A stretch of DNA of 20,426 bases, from contig JAJYOQ010000022.1 of the NCBI GenBank assembly GCA_021796135.1, forward strand, positions 1 to 20,426. Direction: 5' to 3'. This stretch comes from Bacteroidota bacterium. Its GTDB lineage: Bacteria; Bacteroidota; Ignavibacteria; Ignavibacteriales; Ignavibacteriaceae. Under the pieces are notes generated by a model. It saw only the letters and a program-made list of their open reading frames with translations, had not been told where the DNA came from and searched no databases. Of the stretch, positions 1-6,972 are shown piece after piece; position 1 is the stretch's first letter, and each line of letters starts with the position of its first letter. A program made the translations under genes and the position numbers.

Positions 1-92
1 CTCATAGCATCGAGCCTGATTAATGGAAGACAGCTCTGGAAGAAAATCCTGAACCCGAGTTAAGTTCCATTAATCAGGCTCGATGCTATGAG
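1..92. repeat. Perfect 28-bp inverted repeat at the window edge (fold-back)
   Basis: Bases 1-28 are the exact reverse complement of bases 65-92, with 36 bases between. The right arm lies inside the reading frame of the glycoside hydrolase fragment and encodes sensible protein. The left arm does not: it puts a TAA (21-23) in that frame. The inner end of the pairing is the short match TGGAA (24-28) with TTCCA (65-69). A perfect repeat starting at base 1, with one coding arm and one nonsense arm, is what a fold-back chimera at a read or contig end looks like. A genuine hairpin cannot be excluded from this window, because anything to the left is missing. Confidence 0.9.
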
Positions 93-260
93 GCAATGCT
101 AAGAGCTTCTTATGAGAAAAAATGGCTGGCTGGGATGTTTTGGTGGAAATGGCCTAGTTATCTTGGTTATGCCGCTAATCCAAAAAGGGATCTTTATGTC
201 CCATTAAATAAACCTGCCGAAAATATTATTAGAAAATGGTATTTAAAAGATTGGAATTAA
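24..260 (+). CDS. C-terminal fragment of a GH113-like TIM-barrel glycoside hydrolase
   Basis: An open frame of 78 codons ends at TAA 258-260 and is too short and 5'-incomplete to show up as an ordinary ORF. The translation contains QARCYEAM near residues 18-25, then a tryptophan-rich stretch AGMFWWKWPSY, and it ends with NKPAENIIRKWYLKDWN. This order (QAxCYEA, then G-x-F/Y-W-W-x-W, then a KPAE..I..WY tail) is how family 113 beta-mannanase-like hydrolases end, where the Trp strand lines the sugar site at the end of the barrel. The catalytic glutamates would lie upstream and are not present. The frame is broken at 21-23 by a TAA inside the left arm of the edge inverted repeat, so genuine sequence probably begins near 24-29. 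The family call rests on the C-terminal pattern only; a related TIM-barrel hydrolase family is the main alternative. Confidence 0.6.
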   Translation, partial: WKTALEENPEPELSSINQARCYEAMLRASYEKKWLAGMFWWKWPSYLGYAANPKRDLYVPLNKPAENIIRKWYLKDWN

Positions 261-578
261 TTTATTAGGTTTATGTAAATCAAAAATATTGAAAATTTAA
301 AATCAGTATTTGTAAAATACTTGACAGTTCAGAAGGGAATTGATATTTAACTTAGCCTATAAGATATAATTTAGGACCTGCTCTGCTGATATTCTATTTT
401 GATTAAAAGCGAAAGAGTCTAAATAACTCAAAGAAATAAAACTAATTTTTAATATATCCGTGTCAAGAAAAATACGGGATATAATTTATGATCGGGGATT
501 ATTTATTTGTAAAAGAATTATTGTCTTGATATTTTGCCGTGTTAAATAAACCCAATGTATTAAAACTTAAATTAGATT
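261..578. other. Intergenic spacer of 318 bp, no gene seen
   Basis: This AT-rich spacer lies between the hydrolase fragment and the glycosyltransferase. No convincing open frame is present on either strand. It holds two weak inverted repeats: 305-311 with 315-321 (7 bp, loop 3) and 453-459 with 477-483 (7 bp plus 2 more across a bulged G). Neither is followed by a T-run, so neither is a good terminator. A TTGACA at 321-326 has no good -10 partner at the right distance (TATTTA at 344-349 is the nearest at 17 bp). The glycosyltransferase promoter presumably lies here but I cannot place it. Confidence 0.5.
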
Positions 579-1268
579 ATGAATTCAGTAGTAATAATTC
601 CTGCCTACAATGAAGAAAAATCTATTGGTAAAGTAATTGAAAGTATACCTAAAGATCTTATCTCTGAAATAATTGTAGTTAATAATGGCTCAACTGATAT
701 GACAGTTGCTAATGCCATTAATTCGGGTGCGACAGTACTTAATGAATCTTTACATGGATACGGTGCTGCTTGTCTTAAAGGCATTGAATATCTTAAAGGA
801 AAAAACTTTGATATCGTAGTTTTTCTGGATGGTGACTTTAGCGATTTCCCCGAAGAAATGAATTTAATCCTGAATCCTATTATAAATGATAATTATGACT
901 TTGTTGTCGGAAGCAGAGTAATGGGCAGCAGGGAAGCGGGTTCATTGCCATTTCAATCTAGATTCGGAAGCATAATTGCCGGCTTTCTTATAAATGTCTT
1001 TTGGGGTATTAAGTACACTGATCTCGGACCATTTAGAGCAATAAAATATAAGGAATTAATTGCCCTTAATATGAGAGATAAATGGTATGGCTGGACAGTT
1101 GAAATGCAGATTAAAGCTGCCAAAAAAAAATATAAAATATTAGAAGTACCGGTTAGTTATCGAAAAAGAATCGGGAAATCAAAAGTAACAGGTACTCTTA
1201 AAGGTACCTTTATGGCTAGCTTAATTATATTAAAAACAATTTTTGCTCAACTTTTTGTAGATTATTGA
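579..1268 (+). CDS. Family 2 glycosyltransferase, DPM1/DPG-synthase-like
   Basis: This 229-residue GT-A enzyme would move a sugar from a nucleotide-sugar to a lipid phosphate or other acceptor on the inner face of the membrane. Visible motifs are the N-terminal VVIIPAYNEEKSIG (4-17), NNGSTD (35-40), the metal-binding DGD (84-86), VVGSR (109-113), and a DLGPFRAI acceptor-site segment (148-155). A GWTVEMQIKAAKKKY stretch and the basic VPVSYRKRIGKSK near the C-terminus are typical of the polyprenyl-phosphate mannose/glucose synthase branch. There is no separate membrane domain; the hydrophobic C-terminal helix may lie on the membrane. The ATG at 579 has no clear Shine-Dalgarno. It is transcribed alone toward pepD. 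The donor sugar and acceptor cannot be told from sequence. Confidence 0.85.
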   Translation: MNSVVIIPAYNEEKSIGKVIESIPKDLISEIIVVNNGSTDMTVANAINSGATVLNESLHGYGAACLKGIEYLKGKNFDIVVFLDGDFSDFPEEMNLILNPIINDNYDFVVGSRVMGSREAGSLPFQSRFGSIIAGFLINVFWGIKYTDLGPFRAIKYKELIALNMRDKWYGWTVEMQIKAAKKKYKILEVPVSYRKRIGKSKVTGTLKGTFMASLIILKTIFAQLFVDY

Positions 1269-1300
1269 TAAGCTATTATTATGAAGGAATTTCTATATAT

Positions 1301-1333
1301 AAAAATGCGGAAAGAATAGCTCTTCCTTCCGCA
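1301..1333 (-). terminator. Intrinsic terminator of pepD
   Basis: Read on the minus strand, the arms 1327-1333 and 1306-1312 form a 7-bp stem (TGCGGAA with TTCCGCA). It extends by 3 pairs after one mismatch, with a loop of about 6 bases, and is followed at once by TTTTT (1301-1305). It starts 17 bases past the pepD stop. On the plus strand there is no T-run after the hairpin, so it serves the typA-pepD transcript rather than the convergent glycosyltransferase. Confidence 0.75.
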
Positions 1334-1350
1334 AACATTAATTCAAAAAA

Positions 1351-2811
1351 TCAACCTGCAATCTCATTTAGAATATCTTTTAGTAAACTATAAAATTTAT
1401 CTACGGTTTCAATGTTTACTCTTTCATCAGGAGAATGCGCTCCTTGAATAGTGGGACCGAATGATACCATATCTAAACCCGGAAATTTTTCTCCGAGAAT
1501 TCCGCATTCTAAACCTGCATGAATAGCTTTTATTTCTGGTTTTTTTGAAAATTTATTCTCATATACTTTTTGAGATATTTTCAATATCTGTGATTCCAGA
1601 TTTGGCTTCCATCCGGAATAACCGTCTCCGGAACTAATTTTAGCTTCGGCTAATCTAAATATTGATTGAACACTTTCAGAAATGTACGTCTTTGCGCTGT
1701 CAATTGAACTCCTTTGACTTGTGCCGATTAATATTTCATTCTCCAAATTTGTAATTGTCGCTACATTGGTTGATGTTTCAACTAGATCCGGTATGTCCTG
1801 ACTCATTGCTATTACCCCATGTGGGAGAGATAATAATATGTTTATAATTTTATCACGGAAACTATTTGAAAAAACTCTATCGCTTTTAAAGCTGCTTTTA
1901 TGAAATTCAACTCTTAACTTATTGTCAGATTTGTTGAACTCTATAATAAAATCTGTTTGCAAATTATTTAGGGCTTGAGCAATGGAAGCAGACTGAGAAT
2001 CATCTATAAAAATTGTCGCTTCTGCCTCTCTGGGGATAGCATTTCTTTTACTTCCTCCTTCAATGTGTGCGAGCAAATAATCAAATTTTTCAAGCGACTT
2101 CAGAGACCTTGCTAATAATTTAATTGCATTTGCACGACCGGTATTTATATCTAGCCCTGAATGTCCGCCCTTTAGTCCTGTAATTAGCAAATCATAGGCT
2201 ACCTTATCATTTTTACTCTTTTGAAAATCTATTTTTAAAGTGCCAAGAGAATCGACTCCTCCGGAACAACCTACATAAAACGAACCGTCTTCCTCGGAAT
2301 CGAGATTCAAAAGAATTTTTCCCGAAATGAATCCCTTTTGTAAATTATTTGCTCCTGTTAATCCGGTCTCTTCATCGATTGTCAAAAGTATTTCCAAAGG
2401 ACCGTGTATTACAGATTCATCTGTTCCGGCTGCTAAGGCTGCGGCTACTCCCATTCCGTTATCACTTCCCAGAGTAGTCCCGTCAGCTTTAATCCAGCCG
2501 TCTTCTCTCATTAATTTTATTGGATCATTTTCAAAGTCGTGAACTGTTCCTTTATTTTTCTCGCAAACCATGTCAATATGACCTTGTAAAACAACAGTAG
2601 GAGATTTTTCGTATCCCTTTGATGCAGGAATAGAAATTAGAATATTTCCGACATTATCAATTTTATATTTGAGACTTCTTTTTTCCGCAAAATTTTTAAT
2701 ATATTCAATAATCTTTCCTTCTTTTTTTGAAGGTCGCGGAACCTGAGAAATTTCATCGAAATATTTCCATAGTAATTCAGGTTTTAATCCAGAAATAATG
2801 CTGTCAGACAT
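1351..2811 (-). CDS. pepD: Aminoacyl-histidine dipeptidase (Xaa-His dipeptidase, M20C)
   Basis: This cytosolic, zinc-dependent dipeptidase of family M20C (PepD, beta-alanyl-histidine dipeptidase) has 486 residues, the usual length. The metal and catalytic residues of the M20 fold can be seen: H78 and D80 in LQGHIDMVCEK, D117 in LGSDNGMG, the E147-E148 pair in TIDEETG, D171 in LNLDSEEDG, and H459 in GAHSPDERVN. The lid domain with KGGHSGLDINTGRANA lies between the two parts of the catalytic domain. The ATG at 2811 is set by a strong AGGAGG six bases upstream. It follows typA by 42 bp on the same strand and ends at a terminator, so it is probably the second gene of a typA-pepD transcript. Confidence 0.93.
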   Translation of the reverse strand: MSDSIISGLKPELLWKYFDEISQVPRPSKKEGKIIEYIKNFAEKRSLKYKIDNVGNILISIPASKGYEKSPTVVLQGHIDMVCEKNKGTVHDFENDPIKLMREDGWIKADGTTLGSDNGMGVAAALAAGTDESVIHGPLEILLTIDEETGLTGANNLQKGFISGKILLNLDSEEDGSFYVGCSGGVDSLGTLKIDFQKSKNDKVAYDLLITGLKGGHSGLDINTGRANAIKLLARSLKSLEKFDYLLAHIEGGSKRNAIPREAEATIFIDDSQSASIAQALNNLQTDFIIEFNKSDNKLRVEFHKSSFKSDRVFSNSFRDKIINILLSLPHGVIAMSQDIPDLVETSTNVATITNLENEILIGTSQRSSIDSAKTYISESVQSIFRLAEAKISSGDGYSGWKPNLESQILKISQKVYENKFSKKPEIKAIHAGLECGILGEKFPGLDMVSFGPTIQGAHSPDERVNIETVDKFYSLLKDILNEIAG

Positions 2812-2853
2812 TTATCCTCCTAATGGTTTAATTTATTAAATAACTTTTGGTTA

Positions 2854-4695
2854 TCAAATTGCTTCCGCCTCATTTTGTTTAGCGGCAATTCTTGCATTTT
2901 TCCTATCCATATCTGTTAAATACTTCTTCCTAACTCTAATACTTTGCGGAGTGACTTCTACTAGTTCATCATCAGTAATCCATTCAATTGCTTGTTCTAA
3001 TGTCATTATAGTTGGCGGCTCAAGACGAATGGCTTCGTCGGCGCCTGATGCACGCATATTGCTAAGCTGCTTTGTCTTTGAAACATTTACTCTCATATCA
3101 TTATTTCTGGAATTCTCTCCAACTACCATTCCTTCATAGACTCGGGTACCATGATCTACGAAAAATACGGATCTTTCTTGAAGTTTAAACATTGCGTAGG
3201 ATGATGCAGTGCCGCCTTCCATTGCTATCAATGCTCCTCTTTGACGATGTGTCATCTCGCCCTTAAATGGCTCATATCCGTTGAAATTATGATGAAGAAT
3301 TCCGGTGCCCTTCGTGTCTGTCATAAATTCGGCACGGTAACCAATTAATCCTCTTGAAGGAATAATGAATTCGAGCCGTGTATTGTTGTTGAAGGTTAGC
3401 ATGTTTTTCATTTCCGCTTTCCTCTTTCCAAGCTTTTCAATTACTACGCCGACAAATTCATCCGGGACATCAATTATGACATGTTCCATTGGTTCTGATA
3501 ACACATCATGAACTTTTTTATATATAACTTCAGGTCTGCTTAATTGAAGTTCATAACCTTCACGTCGCATATTTTCAATTAAGATAGCAAGATGAAGTTC
3601 GCCTCTTCCGCTTACTTTAAAAGTGTCCGGCGACTCGGTCATTTCAACTTTTAAACTTACATTTGACTTTAATTCCCTTGAGAGTCTTTCACTTATATTC
3701 CTTGTAGTGACGTATTTTCCCTCTTGTCCGGCAAAAGGTGAATTATTTACCATAAAATTCATTGTAATTGTGGGCTCATCGATTGCTACAAACGGAAGTT
3801 GTTCAGGTTTTAGCGGACTTGCAATTGTATCGCCGATATCAACATCTTCTAATCCGGCAATTGCTCCTATATCTCCTGCTGATATTTCTCCGGCATCGAC
3901 TCGTTTAATGTTTTCAAAAAGATAAAGTTTGGAAACTTTTGCATTAATTTTATGACCGTCTTTGGTGATTAGAACAATATTATCGCCTACTTTTGCAGTA
4001 CCGTTGTGAATTCTTCCGATACCGATTCTGCCTAAATAATCATTGTAATCAATTGCAGAAATTAACATTTGAAAAGGATATTCAAGATCGCCTTTTGGTG
4101 CCGGAACTTTGCTGATAATTGCATCAAATAAAGGTGAAAGATTTACATTTTCATCCTCTAAATTGACTTTTGCAATTCCTTCCTTTGCTATTGCATAAAC
4201 GAACGGAAAATCAAGCTGCTCTTCAGTTGCTCCTAATGATATAAATAAATCGAAAACTTCGTTTAATACATCATTCGGTCGTGCATCTTTACGATCAATT
4301 TTATTAATCACAACTATTGGTTTTAAATTTAAATCAAGTGATTTCTTTAATACAAATTTCGTCTGAGGAAGCGGACCTTCAGCTGCGTCAACAAGCAATA
4401 AAACACCGTCTACCATCTTTAGAGTTCTTTCTACTTCTCCTCCAAAGTCGGCATGTCCTGGCGTATCAATAATATTAATCTTAATTCCTTTGTATTTTAC
4501 ACTAAGATTTTTTGCAAGTATAGTTATTCCGCGCTCTTTTTCTAATGCATTGGAGTCCATAACTCGTTTATCTATATGCTGGTTATCCCGCCATGCCCCT
4601 GTTTGTTTTAACATATGATCGACTAAAGTAGTTTTCCCATGATCTACGTGCGCGATAATTGCAATGTTCCTGATATCGTCTCTAAAATTGTTCAC
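2854..4695 (-). CDS. typA: Ribosome-associated GTPase TypA/BipA
   Basis: This translational GTPase of the EF-G/LepA class binds the 70S ribosome and helps 50S assembly and growth under stress or cold. The G motifs are all present: AHVDHGKT (15-22), ERGITI of switch I (54-59), DTPGH (77-81) and NKID (131-134). They are followed by the beta-barrel domain, two EF-G-like alpha/beta domains (including SGRGELHLAILIENMRREG) and the TypA-specific C-terminal domain ending in VRKKYL. Length is 613 residues, typical. The start codon is GTG (4693-4695), preceded by AAGGA at a normal distance; no upstream ATG gives the conserved N-terminus. A good promoter lies 31-62 bases upstream. Confidence 0.97.
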   Translation of the reverse strand: MNNFRDDIRNIAIIAHVDHGKTTLVDHMLKQTGAWRDNQHIDKRVMDSNALEKERGITILAKNLSVKYKGIKINIIDTPGHADFGGEVERTLKMVDGVLLLVDAAEGPLPQTKFVLKKSLDLNLKPIVVINKIDRKDARPNDVLNEVFDLFISLGATEEQLDFPFVYAIAKEGIAKVNLEDENVNLSPLFDAIISKVPAPKGDLEYPFQMLISAIDYNDYLGRIGIGRIHNGTAKVGDNIVLITKDGHKINAKVSKLYLFENIKRVDAGEISAGDIGAIAGLEDVDIGDTIASPLKPEQLPFVAIDEPTITMNFMVNNSPFAGQEGKYVTTRNISERLSRELKSNVSLKVEMTESPDTFKVSGRGELHLAILIENMRREGYELQLSRPEVIYKKVHDVLSEPMEHVIIDVPDEFVGVVIEKLGKRKAEMKNMLTFNNNTRLEFIIPSRGLIGYRAEFMTDTKGTGILHHNFNGYEPFKGEMTHRQRGALIAMEGGTASSYAMFKLQERSVFFVDHGTRVYEGMVVGENSRNNDMRVNVSKTKQLSNMRASGADEAIRLEPPTIMTLEQAIEWITDDELVEVTPQSIRVRKKYLTDMDRKNARIAAKQNEAEAI

Positions 4696-4725
4696 AATCT
4701 TCCTTATTTTTTATAAAATAGAAAA

Positions 4726-4757
4726 CAAATATAGAGAATAGGGCAGGGATAAACAAT
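4726..4757 (-). promoter_or_regulatory. Candidate typA promoter, Bacteroidota type
   Basis: On the minus strand TATATTTG (4726-4733) is an exact match to the TAnnTTTG -7 motif used by Bacteroidota primary sigma factors. ATTG (4754-4757) stands exactly 20 bases upstream, where the TTTG -33 element is expected. Transcription would start near 4719, giving a short leader of about 25 bases carrying the AAGGA site. This is a motif match only. Confidence 0.5.
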
Positions 4758-4805
4758 GAGTTAAATAATAGCTGTGAGAGAGGGAAAAACCGGGAATTTA
4801 CTCAA

Positions 4806-5096
4806 TTAAGAGATAATTTGAGTCTGTAATGCTATCTCTTCTAAGATCGAAGATACTTTTAAGCAGTCTTTAATATTTCCCGCATATACAATGGATTGTC
4901 CTTTTACATGCACTTCAAAGGCATGTGACCTGGCTTTTTCAAAAGTGCAATGTATTGCGATTATTAGTTGATTGATTACTTCATCGAAAGTATGCCAGTC
5001 GTCATTAAATAAAACTACCCTGCTTAAATTTAATGAAGTAACATTTTCTTCGTTTTCTTCAATTTCTATCGGTTTATTAGAAAATTCATTTTCCAT
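4806..5096 (-). CDS. clpS: ATP-dependent Clp protease adaptor ClpS
   Basis: This 96-residue adaptor hands N-end-rule substrates to the ClpAP or ClpCP protease. After an acidic, flexible N-terminal tail (1-25), which in the family inserts into the Clp ATPase pore, the folded domain opens with VVLFNDDWHTFDEVI. The N31-D32-D33 triplet and H63 (in EVHVKG) correspond to the residues of Escherichia coli ClpS that grip the alpha-amino group of the substrate. The region after is divergent but keeps the helix-strand order and the HVKGQ turn. No clpA or clpC is in the window. It is divergent from etfB and lies 110 bp upstream of typA, which has its own promoter candidate. Confidence 0.88.
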   Translation of the reverse strand: MENEFSNKPIEIEENEENVTSLNLSRVVLFNDDWHTFDEVINQLIIAIHCTFEKARSHAFEVHVKGQSIVYAGNIKDCLKVSSILEEIALQTQIIS

Positions 5097-5132
5097 ATCA
5101 AAAAATTAATATTTTATTTTGAAATAAAAAAT

Positions 5133-5155
5133 AATTTCATATAAAATATGAAATT
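5133..5155. promoter_or_regulatory. 23-bp palindrome between clpS and etfB, possible operator
   Basis: AATTTCATAT (5133-5142) and ATATGAAATT (5146-5155) are perfect 10-bp inverted arms around AAA. The element sits in the 128-bp spacer between two divergent genes, 37 bases upstream of the clpS start and 69 upstream of the etfB start, which is a suitable place for a dimeric regulator. AT-richness raises the chance of such a repeat arising by accident, and I do not recognise the motif. Confidence 0.35.
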
Positions 5156-5161
5156 GAATGG

Positions 5162-5196
5162 TTTGTTTTTATTGAATCGTATATTTATATTTTTTG
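5162..5196 (+). promoter_or_regulatory. Weak candidate promoter of etfB
   Basis: TTTG at 5162-5165 is followed 22 bases later by TATTTTTTG (5188-5196). This resembles the TTTG/TAnnTTTG pattern but has one base too many in the -7 element and a long spacer. It would give a leader of about 20 bases. This is a weak match. Confidence 0.25.
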
Positions 5197-5224
5197 TAAT
5201 GAATTAATTTAAAAAGGAGGCTGA

Positions 5225-5971
5225 ATGAAAATTGCCGTTTGCGTTAGTCACGTTCCGGATACTGCCACCAAAATTAAAATTGGTGCCGATGAAAAACTAA
5301 TTGATCCTGCCGGCGTCGTCTACATTATTAATCCTTATGATGAATTTGCTGTTGAAGAATCATTAAAGACAAAAGAAAAATTTGGCGGCGAGGTTATTGC
5401 CGTTAGTGTTGGTAACGATACCAGCAAAGAAACTATTCGTAAAGCTTTAGCTATGGGCGTTGATAAAGGTGTCCTATTAAATAGTGATAGAACTCTTGAT
5501 TCTTATAGCATTGCTAAAGCATTATCGGATGAACTTAAAAATTATGCCCCTGATATAATTTTTATGGGTAAACAATCGGTTGATTATGATGATGCAATTG
5601 TCGGTCAATTAACTTCAGAAATGCTGGGTATCTCATGCATTACTAATGTTGTAGATATAAAAATTGAGGGACAAAAAGTTACCGCCGAAAGAGAAATCGA
5701 GGGTGGTAAGGAAGTAGTGGAATCTGAACTGCCTATTATTATTACCGCTCAAAAAGGATTAAATGAACCGCGGTATGCTTCACTTAAAGGAATTATGGCA
5801 GCTAAGAAAAAGGAAATCGAAGAAAGACAAATCGGAGATTTTTCAAACTTAACTGAAGTTATAAAAATTAAAAAACCTGCAGAAAAACAACCGGGAAGAA
5901 TTGTCGGCTCGGATGCTAGCGCTGTCCCGGAGCTTGCAAGATTATTACATGAAGAAGCAAAAGTTATCTAA
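5225..5971 (+). CDS. etfB: Electron transfer flavoprotein beta subunit
   Basis: EtfB pairs with EtfA in a soluble FAD-containing heterodimer that carries electrons from acyl-CoA and similar dehydrogenases to ETF:quinone oxidoreductase. The 248 residues show the family's MKIAVCVSHVPDT opening, YIINPYDEFAVEESLK (33-48), the AMGVDKGVLL and GKQSVDYDD segments, and the conserved late AAKKKEIEER (recognition-loop region that contacts partner dehydrogenases). Length is normal. The start is fixed by a strong AGGAGG at 5215-5220, four bases before the ATG. etfA follows 14 bp later. Confidence 0.95.
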   Translation: MKIAVCVSHVPDTATKIKIGADEKLIDPAGVVYIINPYDEFAVEESLKTKEKFGGEVIAVSVGNDTSKETIRKALAMGVDKGVLLNSDRTLDSYSIAKALSDELKNYAPDIIFMGKQSVDYDDAIVGQLTSEMLGISCITNVVDIKIEGQKVTAEREIEGGKEVVESELPIIITAQKGLNEPRYASLKGIMAAKKKEIEERQIGDFSNLTEVIKIKKPAEKQPGRIVGSDASAVPELARLLHEEAKVI

Positions 5972-5985
5972 AAAGGAAAATTAAT

Positions 5986-6957
5986 ATGCCGAAATATATT
6001 TTAGCTGTTCTTGAACAACGTGAAAATAAATTGAAAAAGATCTCTTTTGAAGTTATTAGCTTCTCTAAATCGCTTTCAGAAAAATTAGGACTTGAAGTTG
6101 CAGCCGTTGTTATCGGAGATGAAATAGATAACATTTCTGAAATTGGTAATTATGGTGTTTCAAAAGTTTTTCATTTTAAAAATAAATTATTACTCAATTA
6201 CTCTGTCTCTGCCTATTCTGATATTATCGCTGAGTTTACTAAAGAACTTGAAGTTGAATATCTGATCTTTGGAGATACTGCGTTAGGTAAAGATTTAGCC
6301 CCGCGTATTGCTGCTCGGTTAAAAGCCGGCTGCATTATGGATATTGTCAATATTAACTTGTCAGAGAATACTCCTGTTTTTACTAGACCTGTCTATGCCG
6401 GTAAAGCATTGGTTGATATGAAATTTCAATCTGATATAAAAGTTGTTACTATAAGACCAAATGTTTTTAAAGGTCATAAATCGGATAATCCAAATACTTT
6501 GAATATTGACTCAAGGGAAGTTGCAAATCCTAACCTAAAAACTAGAGTGATCGAAATTAAAAAAGCTGAAGGTAAACTGGATGTTGCTGAAGCTGATATA
6601 ATTGTTTCAGGGGGAAGGGGATTAAAAGCTCCTGAAAATTTTTCACTCGTTGAAAACCTTGCGGATGTATTGGGTGCTGCAGTTGGAGCTTCCAGAGCTG
6701 CTGTTGATGCCGGCTGGAGACCGCACCGTGATCAGGTCGGGCAGACTGGTAAAACTGTTTCTCCTACATTATATATAGCATGCGGTATTTCCGGCGCAAT
6801 TCAGCATCTCGCCGGTATGTCATCTTCTAAATATATCGTTGCTATTAACAAGGATAAAGATGCTCCTATTTTCAGCATTGCTGATTATGGTATTGTAGGC
6901 GATTTATTCGAAATTTTACCGGCTCTTACTGCAGAAATCAAAAAGATTAAGTCTTAA
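5986..6957 (+). CDS. etfA: Electron transfer flavoprotein alpha subunit
   Basis: EtfA holds the FAD through its C-terminal domain. The signature is complete: SGGRGLK (208-214), GASRAAVDAGW (234-244), QVGQTGKTV (250-258), GISGAIQH (267-274), and the DYGIVGDL motif (300-307). The N-terminal domain (1-190) is the EtfAB-type Rossmann-like fold that packs on EtfB. Length is 323 residues, typical. AAAAGG lies just upstream of the ATG. It is the second gene of the etfB-etfA unit and is followed after 15 bp by the bifunctional-nuclease-domain gene, so the three are probably cotranscribed. Confidence 0.95.
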   Translation: MPKYILAVLEQRENKLKKISFEVISFSKSLSEKLGLEVAAVVIGDEIDNISEIGNYGVSKVFHFKNKLLLNYSVSAYSDIIAEFTKELEVEYLIFGDTALGKDLAPRIAARLKAGCIMDIVNINLSENTPVFTRPVYAGKALVDMKFQSDIKVVTIRPNVFKGHKSDNPNTLNIDSREVANPNLKTRVIEIKKAEGKLDVAEADIIVSGGRGLKAPENFSLVENLADVLGAAVGASRAAVDAGWRPHRDQVGQTGKTVSPTLYIACGISGAIQHLAGMSSSKYIVAINKDKDAPIFSIADYGIVGDLFEILPALTAEIKKIKS

Positions 6958-6972
6958 TTATATCGGAGATTC

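Noticed and set aside
321..349. TTGACA with TATTTA 17 bp on, considered as the glycosyltransferase promoter
   Set aside because: The -10 matches only three of six bases and would give a leader of over 200 bases.
453..483. Hairpin considered as a terminator for the hydrolase gene
   Set aside because: It is nearly 200 bp past the stop, has a bulged stem and no T-run after it.
3623..3925. 100-codon open frame on the plus strand
   Set aside because: It lies antisense within typA, has no ribosome site and gives a serine- and isoleucine-rich translation typical of a shadow frame.
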